64,000 nt of DNA from the NCBI RefSeq assembly GCF_000717185.1, contig NZ_JNYE01000062.1:24107-88106 (forward strand), given 5' to 3'. Made by a program: the position numbers and the translations under genes. Shown one piece after another: positions 54,145 through 62,177 of the stretch. Source of the DNA: Kitasatospora phosalacinea (lineage in GTDB: Bacteria > Actinomycetota > Actinomycetes > Streptomycetales > Streptomycetaceae). How positions within the stretch are numbered: position 1 is the first letter of the stretch; each line of letters opens with the position of its first letter. Below the pieces are notes generated by a model. That model ran no database searches, had not been told where the DNA came from, and worked only from the letters and a program-made list of their open reading frames with translations.

Positions 54145-54183
54145 GCGTGGCGGGGCCGGTACCCCGATCCGGCCCCGCCACGC
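54145..54183 (+). terminator. First terminator after doxX-like gene
   Basis: A perfect 15-bp stem (54145-54159 with 54169-54183) and a 9-base loop, 17 bp after the stop. Confidence 0.8.
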
Positions 54184-54197
54184 GGCCTGATCCGCCC

Positions 54198-54234
54198 GAG
54201 CGGTGCCGCCGTGGATGCCACGGCGGCACCGCTC
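54198..54234. terminator. Second back-to-back terminator
   Basis: A perfect 17-bp stem (54198-54214 with 54218-54234) with a 3-base loop. It lies 8 bp from the stop of the convergent minus-strand remnant and probably serves both directions. Confidence 0.8.
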
Positions 54235-54242
54235 GTCCGTTC

Positions 54243-54836
54243 CTACGGGGCACGGCCGCCGGGGCCGTCGTCCTCGGCGGGGGCGTCCGGGAGGATGGCC
54301 AGGGCCGGGGTGTCGTAGCCCAGGAGTTGCAGGCGTTCGGCGACGGCACGGGCGGAGCGCCCGGTGGTCCGGGCGGCGGCGAGGACGTGGGCGACGGTGA
54401 CGGCTTCGGCCCGGTCGAGCCACGGGGACGTGCCGTCGAGGCGGCGGCTGAGCAGGACCAGGTCGCCGTCCTCGGCCCCGAAGTCCGCCGACCGGGCCTG
54501 GCCGGACACCCGGCAGCCCAGCTCGGCCAGGCGCGCGGCGACGGTGGCGGCGGCGGGCGGACGGTCGGCCGGTCAGCCGCGGCCGCGGCGGCCAGCAGGT
54601 GGCCCAGCGGCACCGGTTCGGCCGCGTCGAGCCACGGGGCCTCGCCGGGGGCCTCGCCGTCGAGGCTGCGGCTGAGCAGGGGCCGGTCGCCGTCCTCCGC
54701 CCGCGGGTCGGGCCACTGCGCGCGGTCGGAGGGTGCCGCGCTGTCAGCCGACCCGGGGAATTCCTGACGATCAGTCAGTTCGCCGCTCCGCCAGCGGGTT
54801 TGCCCTGCCTCAGAGGGAGCGAGCGGGGACGGCCGG
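54243..54836 (-). pseudogene. wHTH-repeat protein broken by an 8-bp tandem duplication
   Basis: Two similar units of about 85 residues can be read. Unit 1 has DGDRPLLSRSLDG and APWLDAAEPVPLGHLLAAAA. Unit 2 has DGDLVLLSRRLDG, SPWLDRAEAVTVAHVLAAAR and RSARAVAERLQLLGYDTPAL, ending at 54243. They look like winged-helix repeats found in streptomycete signalling proteins (tentative). Between the units the frame shifts by 8 bases: on the minus strand GACCGGCC is followed by GACCGTCC (54559-54574). Removing one copy restores a continuous ADRPPAAATVAARLAELG. The 5' end (near 54836) has no clear start, so it is also truncated there. Confidence 0.55.
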
Positions 54837-54844
54837 TACGGCGG

Positions 54845-55363
54845 TCAGCAGCCGGGGGCGGCCGGTACGGCGGTGGTCAGGGCGCGGGCGGCGGCCCGCA
54901 GGTCGGCCGTCCAGGTCCGCAGGTCGCTCGGCAGGGTGTAGTCGAGGCAGCAGCTACACTGCGGCATCAGCTCGACGAACGCCCGTTCCGCCGCGGTACC
55001 GGTCTCCGTCTCCCACCACTCCTCCTGGGTCAGCTCCGCGAGGTCGACCGGCCCGTCGACGAGGCGCACCGCCAGCCTGCGCAGGGCGTGGCGCCGGGCC
55101 GTGGCCGGGTCGGGCAGGGGGAGGCCGCACTCGGCGAGCGCCTGCGCGAAGGCGTCGTGGACGTCGTCGCTCGCCGCGTTGCGCGGCAGCCCGGCGAGTT
55201 CGCGCAGGGCCGGGGTGTCCGGCCCGGCGGCGAGCGCCTCGGCGGCGATCATCGGGAGGTCCTCCGGGCGGATCGCGCCCTCCCGGTAGCGGCACGCGGC
55301 CTCGCCGAGGGTGGCGAGGCCGCGCTGCACGGGGGTCGTGGGCACCGGCTCCGGTGCCGTCAT
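54845..55363 (-). CDS. Hypothetical protein (streptomycete type)
   Basis: A 172-residue soluble, mostly helical acidic protein. Segments include RGLATLGEAACRYREGAIRP, EDLPMIAAEALAAGPDTPAL and ELTQEEWWETETGTAAERAF. PQCSCCLDYTLPSD holds three cysteines that could bind metal. I do not recognise a named family. ATG 55363 overlaps the stop of the repeat micropeptide frame, so it is translated in series with PAP2 and the micropeptide. Confidence 0.7.
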   Translation of the reverse strand: MTAPEPVPTTPVQRGLATLGEAACRYREGAIRPEDLPMIAAEALAAGPDTPALRELAGLPRNAASDDVHDAFAQALAECGLPLPDPATARRHALRRLAVRLVDGPVDLAELTQEEWWETETGTAAERAFVELMPQCSCCLDYTLPSDLRTWTADLRAAARALTTAVPAAPGC

Positions 55364-55455
55364 GGCGCGTTCACGGCGTTCACGGCGCTCACGGCACTCT
55401 CGGCGCTCACGGCGCTCACGGCGCTCACGGCGCTCACGGGATTCATGGCGCTCAT
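55360..55455 (-). CDS. 31-residue VSA-repeat micropeptide linking two genes
   Basis: The frame MSAMNPVSAVSA continues through repeated VSA/VNA triplets to NAP and a stop. Its ATG overlaps the PAP2 stop (ATGA at 55452-55455), and its TGA overlaps the ATG of the next gene (ATGA at 55360-55363). It therefore fills the gap exactly. It may be a real small protein or just a ribosome relay created by expansion of a 9-bp repeat. There is no separate ribosome site. Confidence 0.4.
   Translation of the reverse strand: MSAMNPVSAVSAVSAVSAESAVSAVNAVNAP
55375..55455. repeat. Nine 9-bp tandem units (GGCGCTCAC-like)
   Basis: Units run from 55375 to 55455 with a few changes (GGCACTCTC, GGGATTCAT, GGCGCTCAT). 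Copy-number change by whole units keeps the micropeptide frame open. Confidence 0.88.
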
Positions 55456-56294
55456 GGTGCCAGGGCCACCTCCGGGTCGGGTGCCCGGGCCGGGGCGGGG
55501 CCGGGCCGCCGGGCCGTCGGGGGGCGGTTCGGGGCGCGGATGAAGGTGAAGGCGACCAGGAACATCAGGGTGGCCACGATCGAGTCCAGCCAGTAGTGGT
55601 TGGCCGTGCCCACTATGACCGTCAGGGTGACGAGCGGGTGCAGCAGCCACAGCCAGCGCAGGCGCGAGCGGGTGGCGGCGATCAGGCCGACGGCCACCAT
55701 CAGCGCCCAGCCGAAGTGCAGCGAGGGCATCGCGGCGAACTGGTTGGAGAGGTGGTCGGTGTTCGGCGGGCCGTAGACCGAGGGCCCGTAGAGCCGTCCG
55801 GTGTCCTGCAGTCCGGTGGCGGCGAGCATCCGCGGCGGAGCCAGCGGGAAGGTGAACGGCAGCACCAGCGCGACCGAGGTGACGGCCGCCAGCACCCGGC
55901 GCGCCCACAGGTAGTGGGCGGGGCGGCGGAGGTAGAGCCAGACCAGGAACAGCGCGGTCGCGGGGAAGTGGACGGTGGCGTAGTAGGTGTTGGCCAGCTG
56001 GACCACCGCGTGGTCGTGCAGCAGCAGCGACTGCACGGCGCCCTCGCCCGGGAGGTGGACGGCGCGCTCCAGGTTCCAGACCCGGTCGGCGTTGTGGAAG
56101 GCGGCGTCGGTGTGGCCGATGGCCATCCGGCGGCCGAACTTGTAGACGAAGAACAGCCCCAGGACGAGCAGGAGCTCCCGCAGCAGCGGGGGCCGGGCCC
56201 CGTCCCCGGTGCGGGCCCCGAACCCGGCGACGGCGCGAGCCGCGGCGCGAGCCGCGGCGCGGGCTCCGGTACGGGCTCCGGTACGGGCTTGCAA
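55452..56294 (-). CDS. PAP2-superfamily membrane phosphatase
   Basis: A membrane protein with about six helices and the lipid-phosphatase pattern: GPPNTDHLSNQFAAMPSLHF has the PSLH motif, and GTANHYWLDSIVAT has the H-x3-D motif. AUR1/inositol-phosphoryl-transfer type relatives share this layout. The start is uncertain: TTG 56294 has AAGG 8 bases before it and avoids the operators at 56343-56376, while GTG 56408 would give 318 residues and read through them. An Ala/Arg-rich leader ([15 protein letters not shown]) precedes the first helix. It heads the minus-strand operon and is divergent from a TetR gene. Confidence 0.82.
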   Translation of the reverse strand: MQARTGARTGARAAARAAARAVAGFGARTGDGARPPLLRELLLVLGLFFVYKFGRRMAIGHTDAAFHNADRVWNLERAVHLPGEGAVQSLLLHDHAVVQLANTYYATVHFPATALFLVWLYLRRPAHYLWARRVLAAVTSVALVLPFTFPLAPPRMLAATGLQDTGRLYGPSVYGPPNTDHLSNQFAAMPSLHFGWALMVAVGLIAATRSRLRWLWLLHPLVTLTVIVGTANHYWLDSIVATLMFLVAFTFIRAPNRPPTARRPGPAPARAPDPEVALAP

Positions 56295-56342
56295 CCCTCC
56301 CCCCTTACCGGCGGGCCGTGCACGACCCGCGCCTGCGAGTGC

Positions 56343-56376
56343 CGATACGCTGACGTATCGATACGGGCGCGTATCG
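56343..56376. promoter_or_regulatory. Two fused 18-bp palindromes between PAP2 and TetR genes
   Basis: CGATACGCTGACGTATCG (56343-56360) and CGATACGGGCGCGTATCG (56359-56376) are perfect 7-bp inverted repeats with 4-base centres and share a CG. A further degenerate half follows (GTATCGGTACG). Binding by the adjacent TetR protein, probably two dimers side by side, is strongly suggested. Confidence 0.75.
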
Positions 56377-56431
56377 GTACGTTTCGGTAGTGTACATACG
56401 CCTGCCACTGCACCGACACCATGGGGAAGGC

Positions 56432-57070
56432 ATGACGCACCACCCCACCCCCGCCCCGGGCCCGGCCACCGCCCCTGACCTGGCCCCGGCCACCGCCCCG
56501 GCCCGCTCGAAGATCAGTTCCGAGCGCGAGCGGGAGTTCTTCGCGGCCGTGCTCGACGAGGTCCGCACCCACGGCTACGAGGCCGTCACCATGGAGGGCG
56601 TCGCCGCCCGCACCCGGTGCGGCAAGTCCACCCTCTACCGACGCTGGCGGACCAAGGCCCGGTTCGTCGCGGCCGCCCTGCGCGCCGACCGGCAGCCGCG
56701 CTGCGCGGGCATCGACACCGGTTCGCTGGCCGGCGACCTGCGCCTGGTCGCCGCCGCGGCCGGGGCGTGGTCCGACCAGGACACCCCGCTGCTACAGGCC
56801 CTCGGCTACGCCGTGATGACCGACAACGACCTCCGGGACGCCGTCCGGGAGACCGTGGTCGCCCCCGAGGTCGCGGCCCTGGAGGCCGTGCTGCGGCGCG
56901 GGGTGGAGCGGGGCGAGGTGCCGGACGGCCATCCGGCCCTGGAGTTCGTCCCGAGCATGATCTTCGGCGTGACGCGGATCCGGCCGCTGGTCTCCGGACG
57001 CCCCGCCGACGCGGACTACCTGACCCGGTACGTGGAGGCCGTCGTCCTGCCCGCCCTCGGCCTGGCCTGA
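56432..57070 (+). CDS. TetR-family transcriptional regulator
   Basis: A 212-residue repressor. A Pro/Ala-rich leader is followed by the helix-turn-helix FAAVLDEVRTHGYEAVTMEG then VAARTRCGKSTLYRRWRTKA. The ligand domain continues with WSDQDTPLLQALGYAVMTDN and ends YVEAVVLPALGLA (TetR C-terminal family 16-like). ATG 56432 is used. It most likely binds the double palindrome just upstream and controls itself and the PAP2 operon. Confidence 0.92.
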   Translation: MTHHPTPAPGPATAPDLAPATAPARSKISSEREREFFAAVLDEVRTHGYEAVTMEGVAARTRCGKSTLYRRWRTKARFVAAALRADRQPRCAGIDTGSLAGDLRLVAAAAGAWSDQDTPLLQALGYAVMTDNDLRDAVRETVVAPEVAALEAVLRRGVERGEVPDGHPALEFVPSMIFGVTRIRPLVSGRPADADYLTRYVEAVVLPALGLA

Positions 57071-57169
57071 CCGCCTCCCCCCTTCCCCCTCCCCCTCCGC
57101 CTCCCCCAGGTGCCGAGCTGCGAGCGCAGCGGCCCTGGTCGGAGCGGCGCACGGTGAGGTGGCGCAGGG

Positions 57170-57958
57170 TCAGTCCTCGATCCGGACCAGCGCGAGGGTG
57201 ACGTTGTCCGGGGCACCGGCCCGGATCGCGGCGCGCCACAGGTCGACCAGGGCCCGCTGGTCGTCGCCCTGCGCGTCGCCGTCGGCCTCGGCCTCCGCCT
57301 CGGTGAGCAGGGCGGCGAGCTCGTCCGGGGCGACCGGGTCGGTGAGGCCGTCGGTGCACAGCAGGTAGCGGGCGCCCGGTGCGACGGGCAGCCGGACGAG
57401 GTGGGGGTCGAGGTCCTCGGGGGCGGTGGGGCCACCGAGGGTGCGGGTGACCAGGTGGCTGGTGCGGCGGCCGGGTGCGGGGGGCGGGCTGTCGTCGGTG
57501 CTGACCTGGCGCAGGCCGAGGCCGTCGCCGCGGTCGGGGGTGATCTCGAAGACCTGGCTGTCGCCGACGTTGAAGACCAGGACCTGCTCGGCCCCGAAGA
57601 CCGCCCCGGCCACCGTGGTGGCCATGCCCGCCAGCGCGGGGTCGGCGTCGGCGGCCTCGTGCAGCGCGGCGTGGCAGGCCCGCAGCTCCTCGGTGACGTC
57701 CTGCTCGGTGTGCAGCTGCGGCCCGACGGCGGCCAGGTGGCGGACGGTCAGCGCGGAGGCGACGTCCCCGGCGGGGTGGCCGCCGAGCCCGTCCGCGACG
57801 GCGACCACCACCGGGGCCCCGCCGAGCGGGAAGACCAGCGACTGCGGGCTGTCGGTGGACAGCGCGCTCAACGTCCACGGGCCCAGGACGAGGCTGTCCT
57901 CGTTGTGGTCCCTGACCACCCCGTCATGGCTGAGCGCGCTGACGACGACGTACGGCAC
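57170..57958 (-). CDS. PP2C-family Ser/Thr phosphatase
   Basis: A 262-residue soluble phosphatase. Metal-binding motifs are HDGVVRDHNEDSLVLG, VVAVADGLGGHPAGDVASAL, LLCTDGLTDPV and GAPDNVTLALVRIED, giving all the Asp ligands. It should remove phosphate from Ser/Thr of proteins, opposing kinases such as the one at 42610. GTG 57958 begins at the fold. Confidence 0.92.
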   Translation of the reverse strand: MPYVVVSALSHDGVVRDHNEDSLVLGPWTLSALSTDSPQSLVFPLGGAPVVVAVADGLGGHPAGDVASALTVRHLAAVGPQLHTEQDVTEELRACHAALHEAADADPALAGMATTVAGAVFGAEQVLVFNVGDSQVFEITPDRGDGLGLRQVSTDDSPPPAPGRRTSHLVTRTLGGPTAPEDLDPHLVRLPVAPGARYLLCTDGLTDPVAPDELAALLTEAEAEADGDAQGDDQRALVDLWRAAIRAGAPDNVTLALVRIED

Positions 57959-58373
57959 TCCACGGCCCCTTCACCGACCCCCGACCACATCCTGTCGCAG
58001 CAGATTCTGCCCCGCGCCCCGCCCCGCCCCACCGGCAGGGCCCCCCGAAGGGGACGAACGGATCACCGGATTCCGCAGCGGTGGGCCCCTCCCCTGGGAT
58101 GATCGCGGAGCCCCGGCGCCCGGAGCGGCGGAGGCGCCTCCGGCCGGGACCCCGCCGGGGCGCCCGCCCGGCCCGTGACCCGACGTCCAGGAGCACCGCG
58201 TGAGCCGGAGCAGCACCCTGTCCCCGACGGCCGCCGGGAGGACGCCGCCCCGGACCGCCGTTCGTGGTCCGCTGGGCCGGGCGTTCCCGGGAACTGGGCG
58301 CCTGAGCGGACGGGCCGGAGGCCACCCGCCCGGGCCGCCGCGTCCGCACCCGGCCCCGACGCGGCCGCTGCGG
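57959..58373. other. Intergenic region with an orphan ribosome site and start
   Basis: On the plus strand AGGAG is followed by GTG 58200 (SRSSTLSPTAAGRTPP...), but the frame soon loses protein character. It may be the 5' stump of a deleted gene. GGAGGCGCCTCC near 58133 is a perfect 12-bp palindrome. No complete gene is seen. Confidence 0.3.
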
Positions 58374-59597
58374 TCAGGGCGGGGCCGGCAGGTCGCGGAG
58401 CGGGCGGGCGGGGTCGGCGAGCAGGGCGGGGAGCAGGAGCTGCCAGTGCTGCACCATCCGGTCGACCGTGGGCGGGGCGAGGTGGGCGGTGCGGTACGCG
58501 AGGTGGCCGTGGTAGCCGTTGCCGCGTTCCGCCAGGGTCAGGGCGAGGTCGAACCGGGTGGCGGCGTCCCGGTGCTGCGGGCCCGGCTGGCGCCGGTGCG
58601 GCAGGCCCGGGCCGGTGGGCGGGGCCGGTGCGAACGCCAGCCGGACGGGCGGGGCGTCGGCTGGGGGCGCGGCCGCGGCCGACCGCACCTCTTCCAGCAG
58701 GTGCAGGACGGACCCGTCCGCGGGTATCCGCACCCGCAGCGGGCGGGTGGTGGTGAAGCAGCCGACCAGGCCGCGCAGTTCGGGCGGCCGCCCGTCCGCC
58801 GGTACGCCGATCAGCAGGTCCGTCCCGCCGCCCCAGCGGTGCAGCAGTGCGGCGAACCCGGCGAGCAGCACCAGGTCCGGGGTGGTCCGGGCCCGCCGGG
58901 CGGTGCGGCGGACGTCGACGGCGAGCCCCGGGAGCGCGAACTCCCGCCGGGCGCCCCGGAGGTCGACCGCGGCCGGGCCCGGCCGTGGCGCCTCCTGCGC
59001 GGTGTGCTCCTGCGCGGTGTGCTCCGGCTCGGCGGAGTCCGCGCACCGGCGCGGGAGTTCCGGGAGCCGGGCGGGCCGTCCGGTCAGGGCGGCGGTGACG
59101 GTCTCCAGGAGTTCGGCGCGCAGGACGGCGGCGGAGCGGTCGTCGAGGACCAGCTGGTGGGCGGCCAGGTGGACGTGGCTGCGGGTCGGGGTGCGAAGCA
59201 GGAGCGCGCGCCAGAGCGGGCCGGTAGCGAGGTCGAAGGGGTGGCGCGCGGTGTGGTCGGCGAGCCGTTCGACCAGTCCGGGGCGGTCGCGTTCCGGGAT
59301 CATGCCCAGTTCCACGACCCGTAGCTGGATCGGCAGTCGGGGGTGCACCTGCTGCACGGGCGTGCCGTCGCGCAACGGGACGGCGGTGCGCAGCGCCCCG
59401 TGCCGGGCGGCGAGGGCGGCCAGCGCGGCCCGGACGGCGGGTTCGTCGGCCTCCGGGGGCAGTCGGACGTCGGCCGTCAGGTGGTGGGCGGGGCTGTCGG
59501 GCTGTCCGGCGGAGGCGGCCCAGAGGGCGTGCTGCGCGGCGGACAGCGGGGCGGTGGGAGCGGGCGCGGGGCTGCTCGGGGCGGTTCGTTCCCGCAT
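58374..59597 (-). CDS. Stand-alone condensation-domain protein with degenerate active site
   Basis: A 407-residue protein with the two-lobe fold of NRPS condensation domains: PLSAAQHALWAASAGQPDSP at the start, HGALRTAVPLRDGTPVQQVH, LLIGVPADGRPPELRGLVGC and a C-terminal FDLALTLAERGNGYHGHLAY. The catalytic HHxxxDG motif reads HQLVLDD, so the second His and the Gly are replaced. No adenylation or carrier domain is near. It may have lost chemistry, act as a binding protein, or use another acyl-transfer mechanism. ATG 59597 follows AGGAGG by 8 bases. Confidence 0.78.
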   Translation of the reverse strand: MRERTAPSSPAPAPTAPLSAAQHALWAASAGQPDSPAHHLTADVRLPPEADEPAVRAALAALAARHGALRTAVPLRDGTPVQQVHPRLPIQLRVVELGMIPERDRPGLVERLADHTARHPFDLATGPLWRALLLRTPTRSHVHLAAHQLVLDDRSAAVLRAELLETVTAALTGRPARLPELPRRCADSAEPEHTAQEHTAQEAPRPGPAAVDLRGARREFALPGLAVDVRRTARRARTTPDLVLLAGFAALLHRWGGGTDLLIGVPADGRPPELRGLVGCFTTTRPLRVRIPADGSVLHLLEEVRSAAAAPPADAPPVRLAFAPAPPTGPGLPHRRQPGPQHRDAATRFDLALTLAERGNGYHGHLAYRTAHLAPPTVDRMVQHWQLLLPALLADPARPLRDLPAPP

Positions 59598-59726
59598 GGG
59601 CGGCACCTCCTCCCCCGCCGGTACCGGCCGCGCCCGGGGTCCACCGTCATGGTCGGACCGCGGGCGCGGGCTGGGAAGGGCGGGATTCGGCCGGTTCCCG
59701 GCCCCGCGGGGCCGGGAACCGGCGGT

Positions 59727-61289
59727 TCAGGTTCTGCCGGTGGCAGCGGCTGCTGCGGCGGCGGTGAGCGGGGGTTCCCAGGTGATGGCGGTGTCGCTGT
59801 GGGCGGTGTGCCGGCCGGCCCAGGTGAGCAGGGCGGTGCGGCAGGCGTGGTCGAGGTGGCGCAGGTCGGTCCAGTCGAGTTCGACGGCGCGGCCGCCGGG
59901 GAGGGATTCGAGGGTGTCGAGGAGGCGGGGCAGCCGCAGGAAGGTCGCGTTGCCGCTGAGCCGGATCCGCAGCGGGCCGCCGGGGCCGGTGTCGGTGAGG
60001 TCGATGTGGAGGTGGGAAGTCTGCCACGCGCTCTTGGCGACGGCGAGGCCGACGCCGATCAGGACGCCCTCGAAGAGGGTGGTGAGGACGATCGCGGCGG
60101 TGGTGACGACGAGGACGACGAGTTCGCCGCGGTGGCCGCGCCACAGGGCGACGAGCGCCTGCACCGGGATCAGCTTGGCCCCGGCGTGGACCAGGACGCC
60201 GCCGAGCACCGCGAGCGGGATGAGCCCGAGCGCGGCGGGCAGCAGGGCGGCGAACAGCAGCAGCCACAGGCCGTGCAGGACGCGGGAGGCCTTGCTGCGG
60301 GCGCCCGCCTGGACGTTGGCGGCGCTGCGGACGATGACGGCGGTCATCGGGAGGGCGCCGAGCAGGCCGCACAGGGTGTTGCCGATGCCCTGGGCGGTGA
60401 GTTCGCGGTCGTAGTCGGTGCGCGGCCCGTGGTGCATCCGGTCGACGGCGGCGGCGCTGAACAGGCTCTCCGCGGACGCGATCAGGGCAAAGGCGAGGAC
60501 GGTGCCGAGCCCGGCGGCCCCGGTGACGGCGGCGAAGCCGTCGCCGGTGGGCAGGGCGACGGAGTCCAGCAGGCCGTCCACCTCGACCCGGGGCACGTCG
60601 AGGCCGAACGCGGCGGTGGCCGCGGCGGCGAGCGCGACGGCGGCCAGCGGGGCGGGCACGGCGCGCACCGGTGCGGGCAGCTTCTTCCACACCGTCAGCA
60701 GGACGACGGTCGCGGCGCCCATCAGCAGCGCGGTGGTCGCGGCCCGGCCGGTGAACCAGTCGGCGGCCAGCCCGGGCAGGTGGGTGATCTTCCCGCCACC
60801 GCTGCCCGGCGCGACCTGCCCGGAGACGGCGTACAGCTGGCCGAGGATCAGGATCAGGCCGATGCCGGCCAGCATGCCGTGCACGACGGACAGCGAGATC
60901 GCCCGGAACCAGCGGCCGGTGCGCAGCAGGCCCATGGCGATCTGGAGCAGCCCGGCGGCGAGCACCAGCACGCCGAGCGAGCCGAGGCCGAAGCGCTGGA
61001 CGGCGTCGAACACGAGGACGGTCAGGCCCGCCGCCGGGCCGCTGACCTGGAGGCTGCTGCCGGGCAGCAGGCCGACCACGAGGCCGCCGACGATGCCGGT
61101 GACCAGCCCGCGTTCGGCGGGCACCCCGGAGGCGACGGCGACGCCGACGCACAGCGGGACGGCGACCAGGAAGACCACCAGCGAGGCGGGCAGGTCCTGG
61201 CGCCAGTGGGCGAGCGCCCGGCGCGCGGCGGGGCGGGCGGGGGTGGCGCTGGTGGCGTTGGCGTTGGTGGCGTTGGCGTTGGCGTTCAC
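59727..61289 (-). CDS. SulP-family anion transporter
   Basis: A 520-residue membrane protein. An Asn/Ala repeat leader (NANANATNANATSA) precedes 10-12 helices with PASLVVFLVAVPLCVGVAVA, LQVSGPAAGLTVLVF and LFSAAAVDRMHHGPRTDYDR. A short STAS-like domain ends it (LRIRLSGNATFLRLPRLLDT, VELDWTDLRHLDHACRTALL). SulP proteins carry sulfate, bicarbonate or other anions. No carbonic anhydrase gene lies beside it, so the ion is open. GTG 61289 is the start. Confidence 0.9.
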   Translation of the reverse strand: MNANANATNANATSATPARPAARRALAHWRQDLPASLVVFLVAVPLCVGVAVASGVPAERGLVTGIVGGLVVGLLPGSSLQVSGPAAGLTVLVFDAVQRFGLGSLGVLVLAAGLLQIAMGLLRTGRWFRAISLSVVHGMLAGIGLILILGQLYAVSGQVAPGSGGGKITHLPGLAADWFTGRAATTALLMGAATVVLLTVWKKLPAPVRAVPAPLAAVALAAAATAAFGLDVPRVEVDGLLDSVALPTGDGFAAVTGAAGLGTVLAFALIASAESLFSAAAVDRMHHGPRTDYDRELTAQGIGNTLCGLLGALPMTAVIVRSAANVQAGARSKASRVLHGLWLLLFAALLPAALGLIPLAVLGGVLVHAGAKLIPVQALVALWRGHRGELVVLVVTTAAIVLTTLFEGVLIGVGLAVAKSAWQTSHLHIDLTDTGPGGPLRIRLSGNATFLRLPRLLDTLESLPGGRAVELDWTDLRHLDHACRTALLTWAGRHTAHSDTAITWEPPLTAAAAAAATGRT

Positions 61290-61495
61290 AGCGGCCGGAC
61301 CTCCCGGTGCGGGAGGGCGCGGACGTGGTGGTGCGTGGGCGAGCGCATGGGTGTCTCCTTCCGCCCGTGCGGCCGCGGCCGGACGGGGGCTGCTGTCAGG
61401 GCAACGGAGCGAACCGACGTGTCGTCAGGGCGGGCGGGGGCGACGTCCGGACGGACCGGCCCCGGCCCGTCGCCGTCGTCAGCTCACGGGCCCGC

Positions 61496-61858
61496 TCAGC
61501 AGCGGAAGACCTGGATGCGCGCCAGCGCGGCCGGTCTCGACCCGCCGACGGCCGTCACCGGCGCGGCCGGTCGCACGCCCGGCGCCCCGGCGTCCTCGCT
61601 CCCGGGGCGGGCCGCGCCGCGCACGGGCGGGCCCCCGTTCGCCCGGGGCCGCCCGGCACCGCGGCCCGCCGGGGCCTGCGCCTCGTGCTGGTGGGCGCAC
61701 TCCACGTGCTCCTCGGCGACCGAGGCGGAGGCCGGACGGGCCGCCCGGGGCTGTGCCTGCGCCGGGGGCCCGGCCGTGAGGACGGCGAGCACCGCGGCGA
61801 GGGCGGCGGCCAGCAGGACGGCGAGCCGACCGCCCCGCGTCGTTGCGCGTCCGGTCAT
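61496..61858 (-). CDS. Small exported or membrane-anchored hypothetical protein
   Basis: A 120-residue protein with a clear signal-type N-terminus (RLAVLLAAALAAVLAVLTAG, then PPAQA). The remainder is Pro/Ala/Gly/Arg-rich with a VECAHQHE patch and a C-terminal Cys. ATG 61858 follows GGAGGT at good spacing. It lies upstream of the SulP gene on the same strand. I do not recognise a family. Confidence 0.55.
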   Translation of the reverse strand: MTGRATTRGGRLAVLLAAALAAVLAVLTAGPPAQAQPRAARPASASVAEEHVECAHQHEAQAPAGRGAGRPRANGGPPVRGAARPGSEDAGAPGVRPAAPVTAVGGSRPAALARIQVFRC

Positions 61859-62177
61859 CCCCACCTCCCCCGCCTGCGCCCGGCCCGGTCGCCGCGCCGT
61901 TCCAGCTTACGTGCGGAACGGCGCCGGAGGGTCGGATTCCGGGATCCCGGTGTGCGGGAAAACCGATAATCGGCAAGGAACTTGACGGCCCGTCAATTCG
62001 TTCGGGCCCCACCCGCACCGGCCGCCCGGGGGGCGGGAGGCGCACCGTCCCGCGCCTTGGCGGAGGCTGCACCGGCGAGGGTTCCCGGCGGCGGCGGGAC
62101 CGCTCCGGGGGCGGTGGCGTGCCCGGTCCGGGAGGGTGGGACAGACGGGGGGCGGACGACAGCGGAGGTGAGCGACG
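61859..62177. promoter_or_regulatory. Intergenic region with palindrome TTGACGGCCCGTCAA
   Basis: The 15-bp perfect hyphenated palindrome lies at 61982-61996, between the small exported protein and the divergent GAF-SpoIIE gene. It looks like a TetR- or MarR-type operator. No other gene is seen in these 319 bp. Confidence 0.5.

Noticed and set aside
56295..56408. N-terminal extension of the PAP2 protein to GTG 56408
   Set aside because: It would place two perfect operator palindromes inside the coding region and has no ribosome site; kept as an alternative only.
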